DNA of 64,000 nucleotides from assembly GCA_963854835.1 (NCBI GenBank), contig OY978530.1, positions 17,548,733-17,612,732 of the forward strand, written 5' to 3'. A program made the position numbers and the translations under genes. The first letter of the stretch is position 1, and each line of letters starts with the position of its first letter. Positions 35,005 through 45,460 of this stretch are shown here, in pieces. The notes under the pieces were generated by a model. That model was given only the letters and a program-made list of their open reading frames with translations, did no database searches and had not been told where the DNA came from. Source of the DNA: Megamerina dolium (taxonomy: Eukaryota > Arthropoda > Insecta > Diptera > Megamerinidae).

Positions 35005-36300
35005 ATGGTTAAAATTTACCAACTAAAAATTGACCAGCTTAATAAGCTGTTGGTAGAGATCAATCGATCGTCATCAGGTGCAAAGGCGGAAATGCTGGTG
35101 AGGCAAAGCAAGCCATGGAAGCTAAGGGTATTAGTGTAGAAGAAAATGAGTTCTTTGAGGAAATCGAGGTACTTGCAGTTGTGCACGCTGAAGACGAGAG
35201 CAAGATAGGTTCGAGTGGTCAACTCATGGATTTCATGAAAACCATGATGCAACAGCTACAAGAAAATGCATCTCGCATTGGCTGCAGACTTCAAGAACAT
35301 TCGGCACGCCAAGAGGGCGTTATTACTGAATTACGTCATGGAAAATCTACAAAAAGGAATCGGGATTAGATTTCTGGAGCCATTAAAGAAAAGGTGGCAG
35401 ATCTGAAGAAACACGTAGATGATGTGGAAGATCACTACAGCACGAACTCAACCAACTAAAAATAAATGGACCAGCCGTATCAATGATTAAAGATTCAAGT
35501 GCAATTAAACTAAAGCCAACAACATTTGATGGAACCTCACCATTCAACATTTTCTAGTTTAAGTTCGAGAGAACAACTTCGAAGAGTCAATATACGATAG
35601 TGACAAGACTACTGCTTTAATAGTCGCATTCAAAGTGTTACAAATGGTTCCAGAGAAAGATCGTGGTAGCTACCAATCACTGATGGACACACTCATGGAA
35701 GTGTGGAAGTATGGAAATGAATATAAAAGCCAATTGCATAGAGTGGAGTTAAAATCGCGCATGCAACGTAGTAATGGGAGCGTTCAGGATTTCGCTTCCG
35801 ACATTGAGCGCTTATGTCATCTTGCGTTCTCTGGTAATTCGGAAGAATTCATAGAGAAAATAAAAATAGAGGCATTCATATATGGTATACGCGACGGAGA
35901 GACTAAGCGTGCCCTAGTCATGTCACCAAGTAGTACATATGCGGAAACAGATAGTAGTGCCTTGATGTATGAAGCCTCCAGTTTATAGTGTCGACCAGTG
36001 CCACGTGTACGCCAACTAGAAGCAGAAACAACAGATCTAGTTAAAGCAGTGCGTCCGGGAGTAAAATCAGTAGTGCAGCCTGAAGCAAGAGCAGAAGGTC
36101 GACGCGAAAACAGATTTAATGGTAAGTGCTTCATTTGCGACAAACGAGGACACATGGCGCGTAATTGCCATCTACGACTCAAGCAACAAAGATCGAATTC
36201 ACCAGGGCAACGAAAGGAAGATCATGATGTTAGTCACCGTAGTAAAGCTGATACTTCATCTCGTGGTACTTGCACAGTGGATAGTACGCATTGTTCTCGG
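35005..36300 (+). pseudogene. Ty3/gypsy remnant gag
   Basis: ATG 35005 starts a frame (MVKIYQLKIDQLNKLL) that soon breaks. Open pieces at 35115-35369 and 35635-35988 contain a capsid-type region (YQSLMDTLMEVWKYG, RLCHLAFSG), and 35998 onward holds one CCHC knuckle, CFICDKRGHMARNC, at about 36127-36168. At least three breaks. It would form the particle core. Confidence 0.78.
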
Positions 36301-37330
36301 GTAAGAAGCCAGAAACACATTGTCAACCTAAGACTTACGAATGTCTTGCTGAAAGAGTCATGGACCACCGAACGAGTCCAAGAAGATCAGTGGAACGACC
36401 CAGATCTCGTAAGATTATGGAACACAAGGAGCAGGGTGTACGTTCAGATTGGCAAGAAATGGCTAATGAGAGTCCAATCGCAAAGGCATACTGGTCGCAG
36501 TGGCAAAACCTGCACTTAAGAGAAGGATGTTTATTCCGAACATGGGAAAGTGAAGGTGGAAAAATCACTAATGGTTTTCTAGTGGTTCCCATGGCAAGAA
36601 TAAATGAAGTGATATCTGAGTATCACAATGCTTCCAGTGGAGGGCATTTGGGAATCACCAAAACCGTCGAGAAAATGAAAAAACGATTTTATTGGGTTGT
36701 ATGCCAGCACCATGTCGCTGATTCGATTCGGAAGTGTAAACAATATGCAATGGCCAAAGGTTCCAATAAGAAAAGTCGAGATAAGATGCCAATACACCGT
36801 AGGTGCTCCATTTGAACGAATTGCTATTGACATAGCTGGACCATTTCCAATAAGCAATGCAGGGAACAACTATGTTCTGGTGGTTATAGATACTTTAGTA
36901 AATTGCCTGAAGTATACCCCATTCCAAATCAAGAAGCTGGTACAGTTGCAGATGTTTTCGTCAACCAATGGATTACTCGTTTTGGTGTACCGATGGAGTA
37001 CTGATGGTGTACCGATGGAGATGTGCCATATGTTGGGTATATACAGAACTCATACAACACCTTTCCACCCGGAATCTGATGGCATGGTAGAACGATTTAA
37101 TCGTACCTTGGAGGAATATTTGAGAAAAGTCGTAGATAAATATCAAAGAGACTGGGATGTACATATACCAATGTTCCTCATGGCATATCAATGCAAACAA
37201 CATGATACGACGGCTACTACATCAGCAATGGAAATTTTTGGAAACGAGTTAAGACTGCCAGCTGGTTTAAAATTAGGAGTCGCAACACCAACGAGATCAA
37301 CCGAATGTAACTACACTAACAGGTAACTAC
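36300..37330 (+). pseudogene. Ty3/gypsy remnant integrase
   Basis: A zinc-binding HHCC region (EYHNASSGGHLGITKTVEKM, FYWVVCQHHVADSIRKC; about 36610-36740) leads into the core: IAIDIAGPFPIS (first Asp) at 36825, then VVIDTLVNCLK. The sequence from about 36990 to 37060 carries an internal near-repeat (GTACCGATGGAGTACTGATG, then GTACCGATGGAGATG). PESDGMVERFNRTLEEYL (Glu) is at about 37070. Frameshifts occur near 36740 and 36990. The second Asp region is damaged by the repeat. Confidence 0.8.
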
Positions 37331-37334
37331 ATTA

Positions 37335-37641
37335 ATGCAACCATTGACTGCAGATAAACGCGAATCGTTTTCCATTGAATCGAAAATCATCTTACGTGAC
37401 TTCTATGTCGATGATTTAATTTCTGTGGGCGGTTCTGTAGTAAGGTTTGGGAAATCAAACGACCATCCAGCGAATTATTATCAAGAGGAAATTTCAAAAT
37501 TAGAAAGTGGTATTCTAACTGAGGCAGATAGAGAAAAGTGTCTAAAATTCAATGACGGAACCAAAACTTTGGGCTAAAAGGTATTCATCACAAATAGTTA
37601 TGGTTGAAGCATAAGAGCTTTACTTTGTTCAAAGTCGCTCA
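37335..37641 (+). pseudogene. BEL RT fragment, left of the errantivirus
   Basis: The frame contains LRDFYVDDLISVGGS, the BEL RT active-site box, followed by LTEADREKCLKFND and GTKTLG. It decays and reaches LLCSKS-type text at 37630. The adjacent residues continue at 43526 on the far side of the errantivirus (RITPLEILTIPKLEL), so the two pieces were one BEL pol gene. Confidence 0.78.
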
Positions 37642-37879
37642 ACTTATTTGAATAAAACGACTTACTTTTGCTGTAGTCAATTCTTTTTTGATTTTATTTT
37701 CCAATTTACAAATACTCAATACCTTTAATATGATGAATTGCCCTTGAAACATGAAAAGTCGTTCAACTTTCAAAGTGCATGTCAGCATAATTGCATTTTA
37801 TAACTTAACTTAAAATATTGATGATTGTACTTTTGCTACAACCGGCATTTCAGATTGTGAGGAGCTGTTACATATAACT
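37642..37879 (-). repeat. Errantivirus 3' LTR
   Basis: 238 bp, starting AGTTATATG on minus, with six substitutions against the right copy and no gaps by eye. Confidence 0.93.
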
Positions 37880-37914
37880 CCTCCACTGCCAGATTTTGGA
37901 TTCTCCTGAATTCT

Positions 37915-39107
37915 TTAATTTTTTATATTCACAGTAATTGCCTTTTTTGTTCTTAACATAACTAATATTCCCGTTACAATAATAATAGTGATTATTATAA
38001 ATATATTGAGTCCATATGAAATATTTTTGTGTACAATTAGTTCCTCTATGGCTTTTGTATTTTCAAAATTTTGTGTAGCAAGTTTTTCAAAATGAGGTTC
38101 AATATCAAATGTTTGGTTTAAATTGTTGACTGGATAAAAAAACTTACAGTCAATTATCTCTTTTTGGTTAAGAAACTTTTCATTGTTGATTTCGATTTCA
38201 CAATTTCCAAAGCTTATTAAGTAATTTCCATTTAGTGTTATATTTCCTTTGTCGCAATGGTTTACTATTGAAATGTTCGCAGCATTTTTAACTATTAACT
38301 CCTCATAATCTACTTCATCAATTTTAAATTTATCGTTATATACAAGGCTACATTTGTTTTTCCATATACAGTGCGTACTTGGTTTTAAACTTTTTAGAGC
38401 TGCATTTTCTTCATATTTATATGTTACATTTTCAATTTTTACAACAAATTCGTTAGCTCCGTTAATTTCTAAATGTTTGTTGGAAGGCAATGATGTAATT
38501 AAATTTAACTCGGTTGATATATAGTTTACAGGAATTTTTATTGCTATTATAATGGAATTATTTTTGTAATTCATTATCCCTACTCTTATTAATTTTAAGA
38601 TATAAAAATCAAGTTTGTACAACTTAATTTCATCAGCTGTCAACATTCCAGGATGAATTATATTAGACTTTGCTGAAACTATGTTGTCCTGAATTAAATC
38701 TACTTTTCTTTCTATATGGTCTAGCTTAAGCATATTATCAGTAAATAAAAGATGACGTACTATTTCCGAATTTCGTTCTTTTATTTGCTTAAATAGTTAT
38801 CAATTTTTTCTCTGTCATTTTCTATGACTTCTTTTAACATATTGAATGAGTCATTAAAATGTTTATTTATTACAACTTGCCTGTTTATATTCGCAATTAT
38901 CTTCTGATTATTTTTATCAGTTACATCTAAATGGCCTAAAATTTCTTCTCTATCTGAATCATCTAAAACTCCAAATAGCCATTTTTGTACACTTCCTACA
39001 AAATTAAATAGTCCTCTTTTTCTTCTGTTATTACTACTTGGTGTAATTGAATAAATTTTTGACTTAATCGTCTTTATCTTGTTTCTTAATAGGTCCTTAC
39101 TATACAT
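37915..39107 (-). pseudogene. Errantivirus envelope, F-protein type, in two frames
   Basis: The gene resembles baculovirus F-type fusion proteins. The 5' part (39107-38781) has a furin-like site RRKR at about 39030, followed at once by a fusion-peptide-like GLFNFVGSVQKWLFG. The 3' part (38733-37915) has several Cys residues and a C-terminal membrane anchor (INIFIIITIIIVTGILVML, residues about 240-260 of that frame) with a short basic tail. The break between 38733 and 38781 is a frame change and stop. The part before the furin site is short, as in F-like errantiviral proteins or because of truncation. It would mediate membrane fusion; this copy is broken. Confidence 0.82.
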
Positions 39108-39606
39108 ATCTACACTATTTATATTATTTTCTATTAATATGTAAAATTGTTGTCGTCCTATTTACTATTTCCACTTCCTTTATTTTTATAGGAATACAGT
39201 TACTTGAAGAAGGCCTTTGGTCGTTGCTAGGAATGTCAGAAAGATCCATATGATTGTTGGTATCTGAAAATTTCAACGGTCTTTTTATATTTGTGGGATG
39301 TACATTTTGTAAAGGTAGTATTCTGTAATAGGGTTCATCCTTGTGCCTTAACCTTTTATAATTCCTAACTGGTCCATATTGCCTATTTTCTCTATATGAT
39401 TCCCTATTGTTATTCCCTAATTATTATTGGTTAGAATATGACCCAGAAATTCAGTATTTTTTTCATGATGCTGCATTTAGCTGCCTGTATTTTCAAATTG
39501 TGCTTTCTTAGCGTATCAAATATTTTCCTGAGCGAATATTCATGCTCTTCCAATGTCTTTGAAAATATCAATATATCATCCAAATAAACGACACATATTT
39601 TATTTA
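39108..39606 (-). pseudogene. Errantivirus pol remnant: RT active site and pol C-terminus
   Basis: Next to the Tc1 element, minus-strand text CVVYLDDILIFSKTLEEHEY carries the RT YLDD box (about 39560-39590), continuing to a FLGHI motif near 39440. The sequence then jumps to a pol C-terminal-like region (YGPVRNYKRLRHKDEP, about 39380) directly before env. RNase H and nearly all of integrase are missing between them. Confidence 0.75.
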
Positions 39607-41245
39607 CAGTGGCTCCCAGCTTATTTCGTACAGTGACAGTTTAAAAATTGCTGCAGTCGTAATTCCTAATATAGCAAAAATTTGAACAAAATATAAATGC
39701 CATTTTTGAAAGGAAGGTTTGTTTTTTATTTTCCAAAATTTACTTTTTCAAAATTTTAGTGTTTGACACTATAAAAAAATAAAATAAGAAAAAAATAGGA
39801 AAATTCATGTCACAGCTTATTTCGTACAGTCTCTTTAAGTTCAAACTAAAAACAAAGTAAGTTGATTTTAATATTTAGTATGACATCCCTTAGCGTTAAT
39901 GACAGCCTGGAGTCTATTTGGCATTGAATCCACCAATTTTTGAGTGATGTCTGGTGTGATTTTTTTCCATTCCTCCGTCAGTACCTTCTTTAGGTCTTGC
40001 TTATTAGAAATCTTGTGTGTTCTTATTTTATTGTCCAAAATAAACCAAAGATTTTCAATCACATTCATGTCAGGTGACTGTGGTGGTGGAGACATCAAGT
40101 GTGGGCAGTTCAAATAAGCCAAGATTGCACAATCCCAGATTTATGTTTTGGGTCATTATCTTGGTAGTACCGAAATTCTTCCCGCAAACCCAGTTTGTCT
40201 GCACTTTGAAGTAAATTGTTTTTCAGAATCTCGAGGTACTTCATTGTCTATTGTTCCCTCAATAAAAACCAATTCACCTACTCCGGCTGCTGACATATAG
40301 GCCCAAACCATCACGCTACCGCCACCATGCTTCACTGTGGGCTTAAGGTTCTCCTTGTTTAGCTCGGTATTCGCTTTACGCCAAACATATGACATTCCGT
40401 CCGAGCCAAAAATATTAAACTTAGACTCATCCGCGAAAATAACGGTATTCCAGAACGCAGGAGTCTTAATAATATGCTCTTTGGCGAAGTCAAGTCGGCG
40501 TTGTATATTCATTTTTGAAATGAATGGTTTCTTTCGGGCGTTCAAGTCATGATTGCGCAGCACACGTCGGACAGTTTCAGTACTGGATGATTTTCCTATT
40601 TCACGCTGAACCTCTGCGCCAACTTCGGAGCAGATAACTTTGGATTTTTCTTAATTTTTCGTACAATATAACGCTCGTCTGATGCGTTGAAAATCTTATT
40701 AGGTGCTTCTCTGCCCTTGTTCTCCAACCGATTTTCGCGAACGAAGCGTTGAATGATGTATTGGACAGTTGAGGCACTTAAATTTGTCATTTCAGCAATT
40801 TTTCGCACACTCTGACCTTTCCTAAAATGGTTAATTACCAGTTTACGCTGTTCCATCGTTGTACGACGACCCATAACGCTAAATGTTTAATTTACAGCAC
40901 TTTAACTATTTAAAATAATAATAATAAAAATTGTTATAATAGTTAAAAAGGTCCAAAAACTCATACAATTCAAAAAAACTTTGTAACTGCGCGGCAGAAT
41001 GAAACTTACTTACATTGAAGTTTGTGTACGAAATAAGATGTGAGCTGAAAATCAGCTGATCAATAGTTTTTCTCTCTTGCATGACAAAAAGGTCAATTTT
41101 TGGGGTTCCCCGTTTTCTTATTAGGTTTACTAAACACATACACAGACATCTACATACAAAACTTATCGATAAGTTTTTTAGTTTCGATGTTACAGCCATG
41201 TACATAAAAATATATACACTGTACGAAATAAGCTGTGAGCCACTG
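39607..41245 (-). mobile_element. Tc1-type DNA transposon, 1639 bp
   Basis: Terminal inverted repeats begin CAGTGGCTCCCAGCTTATTT at 39607 and end with the near-complement at 41245 (AAATAAGCTGTGAGCCACTG). TA flanks both ends (39605-39606 and 41246-41247). The motif ATTTCGTACAGT occurs again at about 39818, as subterminal binding sites do. It interrupts the errantivirus RT. Confidence 0.95.
39868..40874 (-). pseudogene. Tc1 transposase, DD34E type, frameshifted
   Basis: ATG at 40874 opens MGRRTTMEQRKLVINHF, a paired-type HTH with QSVRKIAEMTNLSASTVQ. A frameshift at about 40598 leads to the catalytic core: VIFADESKFNIFG (first Asp, about 40430) and GGGSVMVWAYMSAAG. A second break at about 40160-40200 precedes QDNDPKHKS (second Asp). 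A third frame holds PQSPDMNVIENLW (Glu, about 40065) and the C-terminus, ending at 39868. All catalytic residues survive. Three frames would have to be rejoined, so the gene is dead. Confidence 0.9.
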
Positions 41246-42299
41246 TATATAGTCCCTTAAAATGTCGTTCATCAAACGTTGAAAAGTTGCCGGAGCATTT
41301 TTCAAACCAAAGGAATTCTCACATATTCATACAGTCCGCCTGGAGTTACAAAAGCATTTTTTTCGATATCTTTTTCCCCAACAAGTATTTGGTGATAGCC
41401 CTTTGCTAGATCTATCGTGCTAAAATATTGTGCTTTACCTAATTTGTACAATATTGTATCAATATTCGGCAAGGGATATTTATCACCAGTTGTTACCTCG
41501 TTAAGACGTCTGTAATCTATAACTATTCTATTTTTGAATACCGGAACTATCTTGTTTCTTAGGAACAACAATTATAGGGGAAGTATATCTACTTTTGCTT
41601 TTTCGAATAATTCCCTGCGACTCCATCTCCGCTATTTGGCGTCGCACTTCCTCTTCATGCTTCGGAGGATAACGGTAAAGCTTTGAATTTATTGGTTGGT
41701 CTGTTGTTGTATTTATTTCATGAACAATAGTTTCTGTGCTAGTTTATGTGTCTCCTTCTTTGTATAAAAGTTTACCGTAATCTTTAATTAAATTTTCAAC
41801 AATTTTCTTTTCGTTTTGATTCAGATGACTCGTTTGGATGCTACGAACTTCGCTTACTTCAAGTACATTTACATCTTCAAATGATTTTGAGATGAATGGA
41901 AGACACACATCATTAGTCAAATGAACCTTTTTTGTTTTCTATGTTAACTTCCTTCATATTTTTAGCTATCCAATCCATACCTAATAACAAATGATATGGC
42001 TTGTTTATATGCATTGCCAAACATCTGATTCTAGCGTTGTGAGGATAATTAAATTCTTTTGGACATTCTGTGGCAACAGATTTATTTGGATTCTTGACCT
42101 CACCCTGTATTGTACTTATTTGTGTTGTTGACTCACTCAACACTGTGTAATTTTTTGGTTAAAATTTCTGTCATTTAGAATGCTTACTGTTGAACCTGTG
42201 TCTAAAAGTGTTAAGTACTGTTCATTTTTTATTGTAAGCATTAAAAGAATTTTATTTGGGTCCGAGGCTAGTTTATAAAAAACATGTCATCAATTTCGT
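41246..42299 (-). pseudogene. Errantivirus pol: RT N-terminal half and protease
   Basis: 41571-41302 holds [20 protein letters not shown] and [13 protein letters not shown] (first palm Asp), the Ty3/gypsy RT signature, then YVRIPLV, where Phe-Gly-Leu is usual; the frame breaks toward the Tc1 site. Upstream, 42143-41913 has a region with HLLLGMDWI, typical of errantiviral protease C-termini (I/L-L-G-x-D). Stops lie between 41913 and 41571. Confidence 0.78.
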
Positions 42300-42314
42300 T
42301 ATTTTCAACTCTAC

Positions 42315-42971
42315 TTACTGTTTCCATGTCCATCGGTTATATTTCCCGCCTATTTTGCTGACTGACACTTCACTTATAATATTTCTAATTTCTGATAAAT
42401 TACATTTCCTCATAATAGCATAAGCTAGAGGCCCTGCAACTAATTCTTTTATCCTTTGGACTAGCATACCACTAAATATTTCTAACATTGTTTGGCTATT
42501 TTCTTCAAAAGCTGAAAATTCTGTTATTTCCTCAATTAATTTTCTTAATTTATTATCTAAGTCTAAAATACTGCTTACTTTCAAACTTGAAATTTCCTTT
42601 GTTATGAAAATCTGATTCTTCCGAGGTTTGTAGTGCTGCTTCAGCATCATTATACATTCACTCCATGTTGTAAGAGCGGTCTCATTTAGGACATTTTTCG
42701 CTGCTCCATGAATTTTTGTGTTGTATATGATTCGGATTTTTTTTTTTTATATGATTCGGAGAGCTTCATGTTCTCTTCCGGCATAGTCCCTTAATGCCGT
42801 AGTTACTGCTTCAATAAATGATGGCAGCTGTGATACGTCCCCATTAAACGTCGGAATGAATCTTGTTTCTCGTTCGACTTTGAAACGCCACGATTCTTGA
42901 TGTTGTTGCTGCTGTGTCTGCAGTATGCTGGTCAGTGTCGCAAAGCACTGCTCCACTGTTGTTGGATCCAT
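42315..42971 (-). pseudogene. Errantivirus gag, split by a poly(T) micro-insertion
   Basis: ATG 42971 opens MDPTTVEQCFATLTSIL and RFIPTFNGDVSQLPSFIEAV, typical of errantivirus Gag. The frame ends at 42747 in the T11 run described at 42724-42760. Beyond it the gag frame continues to about 42650 and then in the frame 42650-42315 (FITKEISSLKVSSILDLDNKL). Gag has no zinc knuckle, as expected in errantiviruses. Confidence 0.82.
42724..42760 (-). repeat. T11 tract between perfect 13-bp direct repeats
   Basis: TATATGATTCGGA occurs at 42724-42736 and 42748-42760 with eleven T between. On the gag strand this is an A11 tract flanked by a target-like duplication. It adds 24 bp, keeps the reading phase, but brings an in-frame stop. 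See finding. Confidence 0.85.
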
Positions 42972-43287
42972 TATTTCTCTCCTTTCGTCGAAAGCTTCAC
43001 TTCTTCTGCTTCGATGAATATTGAAAGATTGTATTTTTCTTATTTTTATTTATCTAACCGGTAAATAACTTTTACTGCCGGTAACTTTGTTTATTTATTA
43101 TTTTATTATTATTATTACTATTACCACGCTGTTTCTTCACGACCGGTAGTTTTTCCTTAGCCACTTCGTTTCCCGTGTTTTTTCTTATTTTTTTTTATTA
43201 ACAGTTGTACCGAGTGTTGTTTCTGCGAAAATTAAATTTCCTTTGTTTCAACACCTTACTAGTTCGATTCAATAAAAAGACTGCTCC

Positions 43288-43525
43288 ACTTATTTGAATA
43301 AAACGACTTACTTTTGCTGTAGTCAATTCTTTTTTGATTTTATTTTCCAATTTACAAATACTCAATACCTTTAATATGCTGAATTGCCCTTGAAACGTGA
43401 AAAGTCGTTAAACTTTCAAAGTGCATGTCAGCATAATTGCATTTTATAACTTAACTTAAAATATTGGTGATTGTACTTTTGCTGCAACCGGCATTTCAGA
43501 TTGTGAGGGGCTGTTACATATAACT
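43288..43525 (-). repeat. Errantivirus 5' LTR
   Basis: 238 bp, the partner of 37642-37879. On minus its end is followed by GGAGCAGTC, the primer-binding region. 42972-43287 is the non-coding leader. Confidence 0.92.
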
Positions 43526-43870
43526 CGCATTACCCCACTTGAAATACTTACCATTCCTAAGCTAGAGTTGTCTGCTGCGGCGTTATTAGCAAAGCTTGTT
43601 GAATCAAGAGCATTGGGGGTCTTTGAAGCTGAATTTCATTGTTGGTCGGATTCGACAATTGTACTTTCGTGGTTAAAGTAATCTCCATCAAATTTGAACA
43701 TTCTTGTTGCTAATCGAGTTAGCAGTATTCTATCCTTGACCAGTAGAATTGAGTAGTATTATGTGCCCACAGAAATGAATCCAGCAGACACTCTATCTAG
43801 AGTCGCGATACGTCAAAAGCCTCTGAACTGTGCGCTTTGGAAATATCATCAACTGACAGCTGGCCTCAAT
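43526..43870 (+). pseudogene. BEL RNase H fragment, right of the errantivirus
   Basis: ITPLEILTIPKLELSAAALLAKLV leads to [14 protein letters not shown] (RNase H Asp) and VANRVSSIL, then PTEMNPADTLSR, all BEL landmarks. The first codons continue those before 37641, which defines the errantivirus target. There are two stops. Confidence 0.85.
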
Positions 43871-43945
43871 CACATCCAATTGTCATTGATATTCTTGAAA
43901 TACACAAACACATATATAAGTTTACTCATCGGAGCGCTAGTACAG

Positions 43946-44395
43946 GGTGATTTTTTAAGAGCTTTCGGATTTGGGTTAAAAAAAAACACATAAAACTTAG
44001 AGAAATATACGAAATCTTTATTTGAGTCAGTAGAACGATCTACATAATTCAATTTTTAAAGATTATTTCATGTAAATGTTGACCGCTGCTGAAATCGTAG
44101 CATGTGTAGCATGTGGCACCGTCTTGTTGAAACCACATGTCAGCCAAATCCAGCTCTTCCATTTTACCCACGGTAGCGTTCGCTATTCACAGTAACGTTC
44201 CTGCCTTCGTCGTCTTTGAAAAAGTACGGCCCAATAATGACACCGGCCAATAATCCACACCAAACAGTGCATTTTTCGGGATGCATTGGGAGTTTTTGCA
44301 GCCAGAAGCTCTTCACAGCAAATACAGCAATTTTGATTGCTCACGTATCCATTCTACCAGAAATGAGCTTCGTCGCTGAAAGCAATTTATGTTGC
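43946..44395 (-). pseudogene. IS630/mariner-type transposon fragment with partial transposase
   Basis: GGGTGATTTTTTAAGAGCTT at 43946 resembles the terminal repeat of a common insect IS630/Tc1/mariner-superfamily element as I remember it. On minus, pieces of its transposase follow in mixed frames: SDEAHFW (about 44375), HPEKCTVWCG-like text (about 44270), NVTVN and DMWFQQDGATCHT-like text (about 44125). Catalytic context is therefore present, but the N-terminus and part of the core are lost. A small internal deletion lies between about 44090 and 44110. It runs into a LOA-like LINE fragment at 44395. Confidence 0.7.
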
Positions 44396-45460
44396 AAAAT
44401 AGAATCATACAAGCGTGAAACGGAGGCGCCACAGTTACCCAATTTGAGCAGAGGAACTCCGCAGGAAGGAGTACTATCTCCTCTTTTATAAGTGATAAAT
44501 AATATCCTATTAGAACGAAACAAAAGTGGAGTCAAAGTGGTGATTATGACAACCGTCCCGTTCATATCAACTAGTAGTGAAATCTCAGAAAGGGTTTTGG
44601 GGAAACTAAGCACGTGGGCTACAAGAAATGGACAGAAAGTTAACCCGAACAAAACACAGATGATGGTATTCACAACCTAAAATAAGATACCTCAATTTAG
44701 ACTCCCCTCACTCAACGAAGTCGAAAACCCGCTATCTGACAGAGCGACAACTCTTGGACTGGTGCTAGATATGAAACTCAACTGGAAAAATAACGTGGAA
44801 AAACGAGTTGAGAAGGCCTATATAGCCTACTACATTTGTAAAAGAATCATCAGCAGAAACTGAGGTTTAAAACCCAAAATTGCATTCTGGATGTATACTG
44901 CCATAGTAAGACCGATCGTGACATACGGAGCCTTAGTATGGTGGCCTGCATTAAGCAAACAATATAACATCACACGTTTGAACAACATCCAACGCGCGGT
45001 ATAACAGGAGTCATGAAATCGTGCCCTGCTGAAGAACTGAAAGTCATCCTGAACATATTTCCATTCGACATCCAAATACGACTAACTGCAGCTCACGCGG
45101 TAATCAGAATTAGAGAAGGTGGCCTATAGAACGCGAAGAATATTGGACATAAAAAAATCATAGATGGCCAAGGACAAACGAGCAAATCATCAGATTATAT
45201 CATCCCAGAGTTGGACTTTCGTAGAAAGTATGATGTAATATTTCCCACGCGGAAAGACTGGAGATCGGGCCAAGGAGACGGTTTTCCAATATCTATGTGA
45301 GTGCCCAAGTCTGGGCGCTCTACGACATAGAACTCTAGGGAAATTCTTGATAGATAGCCTAAATAAAATTGCTAGAAGCAAAATAGACGACATTAGTAGG
45401 TTTATTAACGGATCAAGATGGTTAAAGATAATATATGGTACATACATGTGTTTATGCATG
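44396..45460 (+). pseudogene. LOA-like LINE fragment, RNase H deleted
   Basis: On plus: the RT motif LSRGTPQEGVLSPLL (about 44440), after which the YADD box is missing. Next come the palm/thumb parts LSTWATRNGQKVNPNKTQMM, LGLVLDMKLNWKNN, PKIAFWMYTAIVRPIVTYG and VWWPALSK, then after frameshifts DVIFPTRKDW. It then jumps at about 45265 to the C-terminal Cys-rich end (KETVFQYLCECPSLG), skipping RNase H. The tail (LIDSLNKIARSK) ends near 45460. Confidence 0.8.

Larger units (their letters stand above)
34612..37334 (+). mobile_element. Ty3/gypsy-type remnant: LTR, gag, integrase
   Basis: 34612-34975 reads as a 5' LTR ending in AACA, with a TATAAATA-like box at 34712. Two bases later TGGTGTCAGAAGTGGGA is a plausible primer binding site (34978). 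Gag begins at 35005. After the zinc knuckle the sequence passes into integrase, so protease, RT and RNase H have been deleted. The element ends against a BEL fragment at about 37335 with no 3' LTR. Confidence 0.75.
37642..43525 (-). mobile_element. Errantivirus (gypsy-type with env), nested in BEL, hosting Tc1
   Basis: Two 238-bp LTRs (37642-37879 and 43288-43525) enclose, on minus, gag (42971 down), protease, RT and an F-type env (39107-37915). By eye the LTRs align without gaps and differ at six positions, about 2.5 percent. The polypurine tract AGTGGAGG lies directly before the 3' LTR (37880-37887), and GGAGCAGTC after the 5' LTR is the primer-binding region. Flanks are CTCA (37638-37641) and CGCA (43526-43529), a 4-bp target duplication with one change. 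RNase H and the integrase core are deleted near 39430. Tc1 sits in RT at 39607-41245. Confidence 0.9.
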
